64,000 bases of DNA from Galbula dea (lineage: Eukaryota; Chordata; Aves; Piciformes; Galbulidae), in assembly GCA_013399015.1 (NCBI GenBank), contig VWZX01012694.1:2834891-2898890 (forward strand), read 5' to 3'. This document shows positions 25,515 to 37,709 of the stretch, piece after piece. A program made the position numbers and the translations under genes. Numbering within the stretch: the first letter of the stretch is position 1; each line of letters starts with the position of its first letter. The notes beneath the pieces were generated by a model. That model did no database searches. It was not told the DNA's origin and saw nothing but the letters and a program-made list of their open reading frames with translations.

Positions 25515-28500
25515 CTGGAGAAAAACGGACGAAGGAAATCAAACAGAATAGAAGAAAGAAACTTGTGAACAATCATGATAGCTTTAGAAATCAAACACTA
25601 AATATGAAGGTACAACACTTATGTCTACAGTTATACACAGGTGCATTCATCAGTAGCTAGATGCAACTGAGCCCCTCTTAAAAAATGAATACTTTTAATA
25701 GGACTAGTAGCACAACAGCTAAGAGCTGAAGTGCCCACGTGTCACTATTAAATTCAAGGAATGCCCTGTATTAGTTGACATCCCAGACTAGCTGGTTATT
25801 CCATGCTCAGTGCACCACAGAAATCCTGCAGAACTTTTTGCAGGGAATGGGGTAACTAGGCATCCAAGGAACAGATCCAGGGAGCTATTTGTCCACTATT
25901 GCAATGAAGACAATGTACGAACACACACCAAGTGAGACACAAAATCCCCACCAGAAAAGAAAAGAAAACAAACAAACCCTCCAAAACAAACAAAGCCCTC
26001 CCCCAAACAACACAACTAAACACAAAATGTAAAACACCTTGGACAGATTTAATATATGGCTTTTCAATTAAAGAAAAAAAAAAGACAACTGATTTAAACA
26101 ACAAAAGAGAGTGAAATAAAATACCACACTAAGCTGCTTAAATGCTGGCACATATAAGCTACACTAAGTTCAGCAAACAAACAAAAATCCCCACCAGATG
26201 TGTTTGTCTCACTATTTAAAACTGAGCTCTTACACAATTCTTTTTGGCTTTCTAACCAGATCACTCTCCTTCACCTGCAATACAGTGAGTTTAGATGCAA
26301 AATTTTAAGGTGTCATTTGCAGTTACTATTACAATTTTAGTTAGAGCTCAAAAAAAAAAACCCCAAAAACCTGCCACTTGCCACTGCTTTTTTTATTTCT
26401 TCCCCTTTTCCGACAAAGGCTCTGAACTGACAGATGATGTGTTGGCACAAAACAAAAGGAGATGCTCCTTCTACAAACACTGAAATTCACAGAGGATCAG
26501 AAACACCACAGAATTGTTTGGGTAAGAAGAAAAAAAATCAACCAAAGCAGGATACAGAAAAAAGGCTTTTGTAGATGAATTCACTTTCTATTCTTAGATT
26601 TTTACTGAAAGCACTGAGCCTTCTCATAGATCGCTCAAATTTTATTCCCTATCTCATATGAAGGCTTCTGTAATATTTGCATACACTAATGCAAAGACTA
26701 CAGAAAATCACAGACTTAATTTGTTACCTGGTACTTCCTGAGTAACTTCAGAAAGCTATCAAGCCTCCTTATGAACCAGGCAAGCAAAATTAGGAGCTAA
26801 AAAAATTATTTTACTCCAACAGCAGAGCGTAAGAGTTTGTGCACATTGCCTCTACTTCTGTTTTGGATGTCTCTCTCCCCTTGCCTGCCATCTGTCTTCT
26901 CCATCTTTCACACCCTCAGATGCCTTCCAACGTAGGCATGTTTTACAGCCAAGGCATACAAGAAAGCTATTGTGATAGAGTGACCTATTACATGGCAATT
27001 TAGCTGTCACAGCCATCAATATAAACACACTTTCTACAGCTCAGATGAAATGATTTGACTTAGCTTAGCTAGTACTGTTTATATGCCACTAAGACAGGTC
27101 TAAGCCAATGCCATCTCCTGGTCAAGCCATAGAATCAATGCATTTCTTCGTCTCCAGCCCACTAACTTTCAAATTTACTAAAGTTCTAGTCTTTCATTAC
27201 ATTTGTGATTTCCCTCTTCCCTACAGCTTCTTCAGCATGACATTGGAAAGAATCACCTCCCTTCTTCCTTCAAACTCCAACTCTCTCCAGCTTATTTCTC
27301 GCAACTAGGTAACATTTTTCACAAACCTCAAATGTAGCTACCGCTTCCTTGCTGATGTCTGTCTTAAATTTTAGTTTGGAAATTAGATTGCAACTATAGA
27401 GTTGCAAGGCTGTAGAAATGGCCTTTCATGAAGTCCTGACCAACAGTTTTGTAATACTATTAGCAGGATCATATAAAATACACTTGTAAGCAACAACCAC
27501 AAGGCTGACCTTGATTTGGGAAGCCCTCCTCAGTGCTGTAAATTAATGTTTCCAAAGGATGATCTATTTTCTAGCTTTGATTTGCTTTCAAATCAAACTG
27601 ATGTTTGAGCCCTCTTCTCTAGTACCTTCTAGCAGCTTCATGGCTATCAACTTTAGTTTAACACAAAAAATACAGAACTTTATCTTTGCTTTCCTACTGT
27701 ACCCATCCCTGTCACCTCAAGTCTTTTCGGGGTCATTGTTACAAGTTTACGTTAACTATATAAACCAAGTGACTTTCTTTGATTCAGCCCTGTAACCTCC
27801 AGACTGTATTTGAAGCCTACCCTTTCACTCTATACTTTTCCCTTCTCCCAACTGAACTGCTCATGTTCAGGCTCTCTGAATTTCATACTCTCCAATACTG
27901 CCACAGTTACCCCTCTGACTTTAACAAATTCATTCTTCCACAGTAAGGATTTTTGTTTTTAACAGCAGAACTTGAGTATTTAACTTCTTACACCAATTTA
28001 ATTTTATCAATTATACATTCACCATGGTATCAAGACCCAAAGCAATGTACTAGTTCTTCACTTCAGATTCAAAACAGCTTTCAACCTCTCATCAGCTTCA
28101 GAATGTACATGAACAGTTAGTCTGTTTTCTTACTGTAAAGTGTTTTCAGCACTGGCATTTTCTCCCATTGGTCCTTGTGAAAGGTGGGAGCCTGTTATAA
28201 CTGTTTACAGAACTGTCTAATTATAACATTCTCTCCACTGAAAACTCCATTAAACCTTTGCAAAACCTGAACAGTTTTGGTTTGCTGTAACTTTCCATGC
28301 CACTTCCTTGATGTTTACTTTCCTCTTCTCCCTTAATCAATCTGTTGTGTAACACTTGCATCATGAACTCTCTAAAGTAGGACTGATGGCGCTTGTTATG
28401 CTCATGCAGTGCCAAGCCCAGCAGGGTCCTTGCTCTATATGGGTTACTATGGCAGTACTTTTTCAACAAACAGATATGTTTTAATAAATATTGAAATACA

Positions 28501-29523
28501 TTTCAATTTTTCCTCTAGGCAAAATGTACAGACAAAGAAGCTACTATAATTAATTGGTGAGGCTACCTGAACTAGCACTCCTTTTTCAGGAAATGATCAC
28601 CATGTTATCAGCAGTTACAGAATTCCAGGTATTGTCTATTTCCACAGACAACTCTGTGGATCTTATCCTGCATTCCTACACAAAACAGAACTCCCTCGTG
28701 CTTCCACAGAAGTCTTCCATATGTAATAGCCATAGCATCAGACTACATAGAAGATGTTGGAACATTTAAGAACTTACACTTCTCTTTATAAAGCAACTGT
28801 ATTGGCTTGGTTCAAGAAGTCCAGTTTTATAACCATTTTGGTGGTTACAGACGTTTCAAAAGTAAGAGGATGAAAATTAAAAAGTTGTGTTTCTTTTTCA
28901 TATGTTCACTTCAAGCCTCAATTAGCACAAACAACTGCTATCTATACATTACTCTTTAATAAGCACATCCAACTTGTTTTACCAGAGCTCATAGCCAGAA
29001 ATGCTTGCAAAGATCTGTCCTGGTTTGGGTTAAAACAGAACTAATTCTGTTCAGTAATTTTACTTTTTAGCTGAAGCTCCTCTAAGAAACTGCACTTTCT
29101 GAAACTAGCAGCATGTTTTTACAGACACTGCCAGCTTCTAGCAGTGATAAGGCCTAATGTTTAGATTTACTGCCAGGGATTGGTATGCAGAGCAAGGTCA
29201 CTGCTAAATCTTGTGTCTTCTGTTGGGGGGTGCAGGGAAAAGGCTGCACCTTCAGGGAGGAGCAGACAGGGCAGATGACCNTGTCAGAGAGCGTATCTTC
29301 AGAGCAACAGCCCTTCCCTAACCTCCCACACTGCTCAGGAGTTCCTTACCACCCTACATTATTCACTGACTCAAAAGCAATCCTTCATATGAGCAATCAA
29401 TGCAGATATTAGTCTGCCCCTTAACAACAGTTGGCTAAACATTAAGAAAAAGACTAAGAAGTTTACTAGATAATCTGCAAAATGTATTTAATTACCTTGA
29501 TGTGTTTTTGCAGAGAAACTCAC
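25515..29523 (-). other. AFDN: AFDN intron 15
   Basis: This 4 kb intron lies upstream of the microexon. It includes an A/C-rich low-complexity tract at about 25940-26020 and a pyrimidine-rich plus-strand section around 27100-27930. A single undetermined base (n) lies at 29281. No gene or clear transposon is seen. Confidence 0.8.
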
Positions 29524-29729
29524 CTGTATAACTCCTTCCATCATGTTCACCATCTTGTTGACTATTGCAATGACTTTGTGAGTACGCTCAGTAGGGGTGA
29601 TGTCAGGTCTGTACTGGCTTGACAATACATACCGACATGTCATATACAGAACGTATGTAGGTGACAGCTTGAAATGAACTGTTGAGCTGTTTGTGTAGTT
29701 TATAATGGCAGATAAGAAGGCATCTTCAG
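29524..29729 (-). CDS. AFDN: AFDN exon 15: start of the dilute (DIL) domain
   Basis: This 206-base exon encodes about residues 611-679: EDAFLSAIINYTNSSTVHFK, LSPTYVLYMTCRYVLSSQYR, then THKVIAIVNKMVNMMEGVIQ. It opens the helical region that becomes the DIL (dilute) domain, about residues 668-908 in mammals. The acceptor is CTACAG and the donor is ACAG followed by GTGAGT; the last codon is complete. Confidence 0.96.
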
Positions 29730-30615
29730 CTGTAGAAAAAGGGGAGGGAAACGCATCATAAAACCAATGACAGAATTAGAATTAAAACAGAATAAAATTT
29801 TCCTAACTTGCAGAAGAGAGGTTTTCTTTTTAGAGGAGGAGAGAGGAAGAGGGGAGTAACTTACAGGAATTTGAACTCTAAGTTGTTTATTATGTACTAC
29901 AGTTACTTAGGCACAATACAACACACTTCTATATAAAGCTAGAAGATCTGATCATCAGGAAACAAACTTATTTACTATTTCCTGTCTCTTTGCCGAAAAT
30001 TTGTACCTTCAAGGGAACAGGAAAATGCAAGTTCTCTCTTGTTCATTCCAAACCTACAAAGCTCCTTTATTATAGCTAATTTTATACTAAGTAAAATCTG
30101 TCTTTTTTTCTCACAAGTCTGTTTAGATTCAGATATTTGAAGTGTGAACAAACTCTGGTATGGTATTTTTCTGGAAGATCTGAGCTTAAAAATCCAGGAA
30201 CTAAGATAACAAAAAGTAAACTCTAAACAAAAAATTGAAAGTAAATCAGATTTTATATAAAATGGATTTTGACCAAGATGCAATCTATTATCCAAGCCAT
30301 GAGAACTGTGTAGAAGAGAATGAATTCAATGTACTGTTGAGGAGGTGGGATTAAGAATTTTTTTCACAGTTAAATTTGAGTATCTGAAGATAAAGGGTTG
30401 GAATGCAGATTGAATTAGACATGCATGAATCTGCTCCCATACCCAGTATCTGTTCACTCTCCCCAACAAAATATATTACTAGATTAGTTATCATCTGTTT
30501 AGTCATTCTTCTCAATGTTTACTTATGTTATCCTTAAGTTTTCAAACTGACTGAAATATTACACTAGAGGAAAATGAGTCAACAGGTAAGTGTTATAACT
30601 TCATAATTTACTCAC
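29730..30615 (-). other. AFDN: AFDN intron 14
   Basis: This 886-base AT-rich intron contains no other feature. The minus-strand open frame at 29975-30295 has no recognisable motif and no splice-site support. Confidence 0.85.
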
Positions 30616-30677
30616 AGCTTTCCCTGAATTCAATACTGGCAGGTAGTATCAGTTCTGGTCCATGGGTATCCTGAGGT
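30616..30677 (-). CDS. AFDN: AFDN exon 14: short exon leading into DIL
   Basis: This 62-base exon encodes PQDTHGPELILPASIEFRES (about residues 590-610; the shared first codon gives Arg). The acceptor is TTTAG before ACCTCAG. Two overlapping donors are visible, GTGAGT and, four bases later, GTAAAT. Only GTGAGT, the better consensus, keeps the frame into exon 15 (AGC TCT GAA GAT), so the exon end was set there. Confidence 0.94.
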
Positions 30678-30809
30678 CTAAAGAAACAAGACAAAAACTG
30701 AAATAAACAATCCACATGGGTGATATTACTTAAACTGTAAAATGACAGACTTCTCCAAATAGACTGACTCCAAATGCTGACAATATGCTTCCCCAAAATG
30801 ATCCTTTAC

Positions 30810-30939
30810 CTTTCCTCCAAAATCATTCAGGCTATATTTGTTCACAACACAGTATATCAAAATACAGACTTGACCTGTGGAGTCTGTGATATTAATGAGG
30901 ATCCTCTGCTGTATGGCAGTGATAGGATCAGTTTGCCAT
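30810..30939 (-). other. unexplained open stretch with possible splice sites in intron 13 (unproven)
   Basis: A minus-strand frame (30726-30959) reads GRWQTDPITAIQQRILINIT and onwards without a stop. A possible acceptor, ATGGCAG, would join it in phase with exon 13, and a donor follows at GGAAAG then GTAAAG. However, the exit phase (0) does not fit exon 14 (needs 2) and the pyrimidine tract is weak. I do not recognise the protein. It may be a chance frame, an old repeat, or part of an alternative transcript. Confidence 0.15.
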
Positions 30940-32539
30940 CTGCCATTGGCAGGATTCAAATAAATTATTTATGAACACATGAAAGAAAGCAAATGAAGCT
31001 TCATCCAAAACATCAACTCAGCTACAACAAAAATAATTTGCTCTCTTTAATGCCCCCCAAACTGACAAGAACTTGATCAACTTATTTCTCCTTTCTTCTG
31101 GTAGGGAGGAAAAGGAGGTAAAATCTAGTCCCTGCTCTCATCTAGCTGTTGGTATGCTATGTTAAGAAACAGCAGTCACCCCGTGAACCTCAGGACTACG
31201 TCCTCAAAACTGACTGCACCACTCTTTCTTACCATTACCCATCAGAGAATTCACAAAGGAGAAAAATTAACAGAAAACCGATTTTTTTTCTGTTGTCCAC
31301 AAATGTTAAGCACACATTTTATTCCTCCCTTAAGTAAAAACATTAATTGCGCTGTTCTTTGTAGTTATGTACCTATTTTTAGGAAATATGTAAAAGCTTA
31401 ACATCTTCTACAGGCAATAGCCATTTTTAACCATATGTAACACAACAGGTAGCTTTCTATTTTCTCTAGTAACTTTGATAAAGAGAGGAATGCAATATGA
31501 TTATATCAGCCTCATTCTCCTGATAGATTTTAATTAAGCCACAAAGCAGAGATAGGACACGGAGATCCTTTGTTCAGCTATCTCCTGTAGTGAAAATCCA
31601 CAGGATAACTTTGAAGGCTGATGTCGAAAGATCTAAAATTAAATTTTAGCATATTCAAAACCATAAGGGTACCTTTGGGGTTTGGGTTTTTTTTTTTTAA
31701 ACTTGCAAAGACTTAAAACAACAGAGAACTCAGTTAAGTCACCTAAATGCTTTATTATAAAAAGAGCTGAGCAAAATAAACTTCTGAGGAACTGAAAGTT
31801 AAGGAACAAGAGGGCAGCATGTACATAAATTTCTGTCAGTTCAGATATATTTCAAAGATGACAGCATACTCTTTATATAAAGAGCACTTGGTGTGTAAAT
31901 TGCAGCAATTCCCCTGTTTTTATTGCTATCAGTTAAAGGTGAACTAATTTCTCATTAACTCCACACTGTCAAAAGTGCATTGTCTTCACTGAGACCTTCA
32001 GTAGTTCCATCAGAGACTAATACACATTATCAAAACAGAACTACAGTGACAACTCCAGACAATTTTTTTTAATGTAGCATTCTAGGAATGGTAACCAGAC
32101 AAGTAAATGTCAAAATAAAAAACCTGCTGGTAAAGCAGTGACAGACTTCAGCTGATATTTATTTCCTTTTCCTAAGTACAAGGAGATCCCTTTCAAACAG
32201 AAAGGAAGGAACAGGATTCTCAGTCTCCCCTCCAATGGGAGGGAAAGTGGCATAAGAGATGAGAACTGCTAAGGATTAGTGCAAGATTGCCAACAGAGTT
32301 TTGGAAATTGGCTTTAAGAGAGTAATTAATATGAAGTAGGAAGAGGAAAGACTTCTTTAAAAAATGCTAATTTAGTTTTACTAGTAAGTTAGTTCTCTAG
32401 AACAGATGCTTTAAGTCAATTATTTTAGCAGTCTTAAAAACAGTTCTGAAAAAGACAGTCAAGATGCCCAGGCACTGCACTAAGAGAGTGCAGAGTAGAA
32501 CTACTACTGTATTCTACTCTAATTTCACTGCAAGCACAT

Positions 32540-32800
32540 AAAAGATGCCACTGCTCATGACCTTGTCCTATCAGGTTTTGAGTATTTCCAAGGATGGAGA
32601 CTACACATCTCTGGGAAATCTGTTCCACTGTTCAATGACAGTAGTGATTGAACCAAGAAGTTCCTCCCATCAGATATTTACACACATTGATAATATCCCT
32701 GCCCAGCTTTCTCTTTATCAAGGCTATGTAATTCCAACTCCAGCTACTAGTCATTCTTCTCATAAAAAGGTTCTTGAACAGGCCAAGACATTGGACTGCA
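32540..32800 (-). mobile_element. CR1 LINE 3' fragment
   Basis: Read on the plus strand the text gives the antisense of the CR1 3' region: TTTCCAAGGATGGAGACTAC, CTGGGAAATCTGTTCCACTG, and CACATTGATAATATCCC. The element is therefore on the minus strand, truncated at both ends and diverged. It lies next to, but appears separate from, the longer copy that follows, since the same CR1 portion occurs in both. Confidence 0.85.
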
Positions 32801-32842
32801 GAGGAAAAAACAATTCACACAGAAGCCTAAATTGAAAGAGTC

Positions 32843-33850
32843 TTCTAGAGATTATGTGCTCCAACCTTCTGCTGAAAGCAGGGCTTTATCCAGGGTTATC
32901 CAGAGCCTTGTCAAGCAGAATTTTGAAAATTTCCAGTGAAGGAGATTCTACCAGTTCTCTGGGCAACATATCCCAATGTTCACTAGGTCTCACACTTCCG
33001 ATTCCTCCTCTTTATCTGTCAATCAGCATCCTTCTAAAGACAGCACCTCCATCTTCTCTCTAACTAGCATTTTAGGTATTGGCAGATTGTGACAGATCCA
33101 CTCTAAGCCACCTTCTCTCTAGACTGAAAAACATGCAAACCCTTCAACCTTTCTTTGTATCTCAAGTTCTTTAATCCTCTAATCATGTTAGTGAAGATGT
33201 CCACAAGACTGTTGCCACTTTTTCAATCTCTCTCTTGAATAGAGGGCATCCAAACAGGACACAGTATTCCAGGTATGGCATAACAAGAGCCAAGTAAAGT
33301 GGGATAATCACATCCATTGATCTGCTGGCTCTGATCCTGATGCCAGGACATAGTTTACCTTCAAGGATACACTGCTGACTCAAGTTTAGCTTTCTGTACA
33401 TCAGGATCTCAGGATCTCCAAACAGATTTCAGGCTACACTGCTCTGCCATTTTCTGCCTCATATCCAGGACTTCACATTTGCTGTTGTTAAACTTCATGC
33501 AATTCTTATTGCATAGGTCTTTCTGAAGAGTGGCTTTTCTTTGTGGTTTATTTACCATCCCCCAAGTTTGGTATTGCCCATAAATGTGGTGATGATGCAT
33601 TCAATCCTGTCATCCAGACTGTTTATACAGTTAGTGAGTAGTATCAGATCCAACGTATCCTTCAGAAACTCACAACCAGCTGCGAGATTCAACTTTGAGC
33701 CATTCACCATCCCCTTTCAGCCTGGCAGTTTAACCAGTTTTCCACCCACCCTGTGGTCCACTGATCCAGGCCATACCTTACAGACAAGGATCTTCTGAGA
33801 GACTAACAAAGCCTTGCTAGAATCAGGTAGATGATACAATGCCCAGAGCT
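32843..33850 (-). mobile_element. CR1 LINE fragment with the C-terminal part of ORF2 (reverse transcriptase)
   Basis: This is the longest CR1 copy in the window, about 1 kb. Minus-strand translations give decayed pieces of the ORF2 polyprotein C-terminus: MKFNNSKCEVLDM (usual form MKFNKAKCKVLHL) from 33409-33600, and DVIIPLYLALVMPYLEYCVL (usual form VILPLYSALVRPHLEYCVQ) from 33183-33401. Breaks between these frames show frameshifts, and the catalytic reverse transcriptase part is missing. It is an inactive, 5'-truncated relic. Confidence 0.88.
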
Positions 33851-34183
33851 CTCCCCTCATTCTACTCCTGCTATTAAAGGCTCTTCATATGACATACCTA
33901 ACCACAAATGAACAATGGTGGGGCATTACTATCAGCTTGGTTTTCCAAAAAGAGAATCACAAATAACAGAATATTGAAGAAAATCTGTAATTAATGTTTT
34001 AATATTCTTAAGTTTTTTTTCTTTAACTGTTAATCTTGGGTTTTATTTGGAGTGAGATCTCATCTCCCATTGGGAAAATCAGGTAGTTTAAAGCATTTTA
34101 ACACACTACTTGATCTATCAGAAAAATGCACCTGATTTTTTCCATTCTGAGAAGTAATAAGTAAGTAATTACCCATTTCTTAC

Positions 34184-34302
34184 CTGGCTTCCTGCCTGCG
34201 GTAATCCTGCTGCTGTTCTATTCGAATCATTGGCTTCACCATTCCTCGTTCGGCTGTGCTGGATGCCGATGATGTCCTGTCACCGTCCAGCCTGCTGGTG
34301 CT
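34184..34302 (-). CDS. AFDN: AFDN exon 13: Ser-rich linker
   Basis: This 119-base exon encodes about residues 551-589: STSRLDGDRTSSASSTAERG, then MVKPMIRIEQQQDYRRQEA plus two bases. The Ser-rich section is a likely disordered, phosphorylated linker (inference). The acceptor is AATCAG before AGCACC and the donor is GCCAG followed by GTAAGA. It is followed by a 3.5 kb intron carrying two CR1 fragments. Confidence 0.95.
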
Positions 34303-35840
34303 CTGATTCAAAACAGTGGGACAGGTGCTTAGAATGCAAATGTGGGATTAGCCAATACTTGTGCTTGGCACTATTAAAAATGTCAGTTTGAGGCTTGAAA
34401 GGAATAGAGATGGGAAGGGAAGAGTACAGCACAGAATCCAGCAGCACAGCAGGTGTTTTCACCACAGGGAAGCAGTGAAGAGTACACTTGCAACTCAAAA
34501 GACGTCAGAGGCCAGCTAGGAGCAGCTATTTGTTAATGCACTGCAAGAACATCTAAGGTCTTTACTTAAAAATTGCACAGTTATTGATACAAAGCAAGAA
34601 TGAGTCCTTAATGAAAACTTTAACTAAGAAACAAAGTTAAACATATTAACAGATTTAAAACTGGCTGTGTTCCCCCACTCTGCTTCTGCAATAGCTCCCA
34701 GTGCTTATATTATTTCCCAAGCTTCCCTAGGTCCACTAGAAGTACTTTTCTAATGAGTTTGAAAATAATATAAGGTATGCTAGATAATAATGTCAGAAAC
34801 TTCAACTCTGAGCAATTCTGAAGCATTTTAGTAGTTCATACAAGATTTTTTTGTTTTGTTTTTCTCCTCTTCCAAAATGTCACTAAATAAATTCCTATCA
34901 GAGGTAAAGCATGCATCCAAAACAAAACACTGTCACAAACAAAGCTAGAAAGGAAGGAGAAAAACTGAATCAGAAATCTGCGGCAAGAAATAAAAATTAA
35001 GACTAATGTATATTCAAAAACTATCAGAGTATTATAAATACTTACACTGCCACACTACTATCAGTAAGTTCCTTTACAAGTATTTCAGTCTGATGATAGT
35101 AGTAATAAAATATAAAAAGGAAATGCATTTATAAGAGGACTACTACATTTCATACTGCTGAAATCATTCTCTCATTCCATCTGAGGCATGTGACCATGGC
35201 ACCAGAAAAGCATTAGCCATTGTGTCATTTTACTGTAGTTGTTTGAGCTTGGAAAAGGCAGCTCTGGCACAGCATTTATTAACAGAAAGGCAGTGCAGAA
35301 AGCAAGCAAGAAAAGATTATTACTCATAAAATGTTTATACCTACGACTGCAGAGATAGTATGCTTACTCAATGTGTGTACAGGAGCTCTATTAAAGTCAA
35401 AAGTCACATCCATTAAATTTTAAAAGCCTACTTGAACTAAAACTAAACAGCCTTTCACATCTTATATGAAACATTTATTTACCCTATCCCAGATTACAAC
35501 AGCCATATGCTACAGACATGAAATAATGATGCATGGAATCTGCTTTCAAATAGGTTAGTTTGGGGAGAAACTACTCCAGGCTCAAGCAATATCCTAACAC
35601 AGTTAGTGTTCTTGGCATCAATGCATGCCAAATGCTAAACCAAACTTAAACAGAACAGTTTTGTGTGTGTGGGAGGGGAAAGCAGTAAATAATGCACATG
35701 ATCCTCAAGCCCACCCACAATAGGAAATGGCTGGGGAAAATGAAGAATGAGCCACACTTTACCAAATTGAATCAATGTTATAATTTTGATGTAACCAACA
35801 CATGATCATTTATTATTTATTGCTAATTTAGTCATAATAC
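34303..35840 (-). other. AFDN: AFDN intron 12
   Basis: This 1.5 kb AT-rich intron has no gene, transposable element or repeat that I can identify. Confidence 0.85.
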
Positions 35841-35910
35841 CTTGCTTGCTGGTAATGCTGTTCCACTGTGAACATCTCCCTCCAGATCAAATGTGGTTTC
35901 CTGAACAGCT
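35841..35910 (-). CDS. AFDN: AFDN exon 12: linker after the FHA domain
   Basis: This 70-base exon encodes AVQETTFDLEGDVHSGTALP followed by ASK (about residues 528-550; the shared first codon gives Gly). The acceptor is TTTTAG before AGCTGTTCAG and the donor is CAAG followed by GTATTA. It belongs to the low-complexity linker between FHA and DIL. Phase matches both neighbours exactly. Confidence 0.94.
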
Positions 35911-37446
35911 CTAAAAGCAAGATAACATTTCAAATACCTTTTAGAAATTATATAGTTAAACATCTAAACAAGAACACAGTAGCTAAAATGAGGAAACTAA
36001 AATTCAAGAGGTATATATGATTCCAGTGAATCGTCAGTTTTTAAAACATTGTATCAATTCTTTTTAAAAAACACTATGAATATTTATATAAATAGTTTCC
36101 TTTTGGAAAAACAGATTCTTAGTTACATTTTTCCCCAGTCAAGTGAGAAAACTAATGCACACAAACATTAATATCAATGGAAAAACAAAAATATGTTCAA
36201 GGTGTATTCACTGCAGCAGTCTTACCACAATTTTTTGCTAAATTCTTCAGTACTAAATGTACAACAATCTTGATAATGTAAATCATTCATAAACCATAGT
36301 AATGCTTTTTATTATCTGCTTATTCTAAAGATTTGAAAAAAATTGTTCAAGCTGCAGTAGCCCTTTGCCAGAGATTCTGCTGTCCCACTAAAGCTAGGTA
36401 GTGTACAGTGCTTTGCAGTTGGCTATGTAAACCTGCAAGAGCATTTGTTTATTGATCTGTAGGCTAGATTTGGAATGAACTCCAGATTTAAGCAAGAATA
36501 TTACATGATAGCCAAATTGCTGGAGGTCTTCCCTGCAGACAGAGCCTACAAGCAGCACACAGTGTACTTTCACAAGTGGAGAAAAGATAATCAGGGTTGA
36601 AGTATATATCTATATTAACTCAGCAGATTAGCCAGAAGAGCCTCTTTTCCTAGCTACCTTTCTCACATACCTCTCCAAGCCAATTTATTTCTTTTCTAAA
36701 CCATAGTATACTACAACACTAGCCTCATATGGACCCAGAGGGGACAGAAGATAGCATGTTATATTTTTCCATACTATACAGTCTGATTTTAATAGTTTCT
36801 TCTGAATATTTCTGTAGCCACCAAATAGAAAACCAGAGCCCCTACAAGTCACTAACTCTATAATCAGTAATTTTGTTATGCTCCTAGCAAAAATATGAAT
36901 ATACAGAAAAACAACAGGACAGACTTCTGGACCGTTAGTCCTTGAAACACAGAAACTAGAAAATAAATAGTAACACTGTGAAAAGTGGTTGCTATATCAA
37001 GACATTTAGCTCCCTATCTTGACAGTCTCATTTTATGACTATACTGCTTAATTTCCAAATCCTTCTAGTGGAATTTTAAAATTTACTACCTGAGGGAAAA
37101 CAAAATATAAACCCCAGGCTCTCTGAAAATATTCAGGACTTTCTTTATTCTTCCTGAAGGTTGGATGAACTTTGAAATACATTAAAAGTAAAGGCATTCC
37201 ACTGTTTTTGACACAGAAGTGAGCATCAGGAAAACTTGTCTGAATACTCCATAATGAAAAAGATGCTTGCTAATCCTAAAACAAATCACAAGGTGGAGCT
37301 CAAGTATTAAAAAGTTATTATGTATTTCCTACTTAAAAGCAGCTACTCCCAACCCCTTTAAAGCCATACTGTAGTCACAAGCCATTTATAATTCTCTCAC
37401 TCTCTGTTTTTTAAGGTCCCTCAGTGGGATGGAAAATTTTACTCAC
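35911..37446 (-). other. AFDN: AFDN intron 11
   Basis: This 1.5 kb AT-rich intron holds nothing further that I can recognise. Confidence 0.85.
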
Positions 37447-37709
37447 CCAGTTTTGTGTCTTGGACCTTTGACCATAAGACTTGCATCAATAGGTCTTTTA
37501 GGAATAATATGGTCTTGAGTGGGATCCACAAACTTAAAGACATGAGAGGACCCAAACTGAACCTTCATTCCGCTTTGCAGCATAGTGGTTTCCGAAATAC
37601 GCTGACCTTCCACATAGGTTTCGGCATCCATGCTTCTTGGGGTGACAGTAACAACTCCATCCATATTAGTGAGGTCACAATGATGAGGCTGAATTCCTGG
37701 ACCAAACAA
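37447..37709 (-). CDS. AFDN: AFDN exon 11: core of the FHA domain
   Basis: This 263-base exon encodes about residues 440-526. Landmarks are LFGPGIQPHHCDLTNMDGVV, TPRSMDAETYVEGQRISETT, then VQFGSSHVFKFVD and LMVKGPRHKTG. FHA domains usually bind phosphothreonine. Where many have an Asn-Gly pair before the last strands, this one reads VEGQRI, as I recall for mammalian afadin too, so phosphopeptide binding should not be assumed. The acceptor is TTTCCAG and the donor is ACTGG followed by GTGAGT. Confidence 0.97.

Larger units (their letters stand above)
30678..34183 (-). other. AFDN: AFDN intron 13, with CR1 fragments
   Basis: This 3.5 kb intron contains two adjacent CR1 fragments in the same orientation as the gene (about 32540-32800 and 32843-33850) and an unexplained open stretch with possible splice sites at 30810-30939. 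The rest is AT-rich and featureless. Confidence 0.8.

Noticed and set aside
28221..28469. 82-codon minus-strand open frame in intron 15
   Set aside because: No recognisable motif, no splice sites fitting the gene, and a length that AT-rich intron sequence easily gives by chance.
30612..30616. Alternative donor GTAAAT for exon 14, four bases after the one used
   Set aside because: Using it would put exon 15 out of frame with an immediate TGA; the upstream GTGAGT fits consensus and frame.
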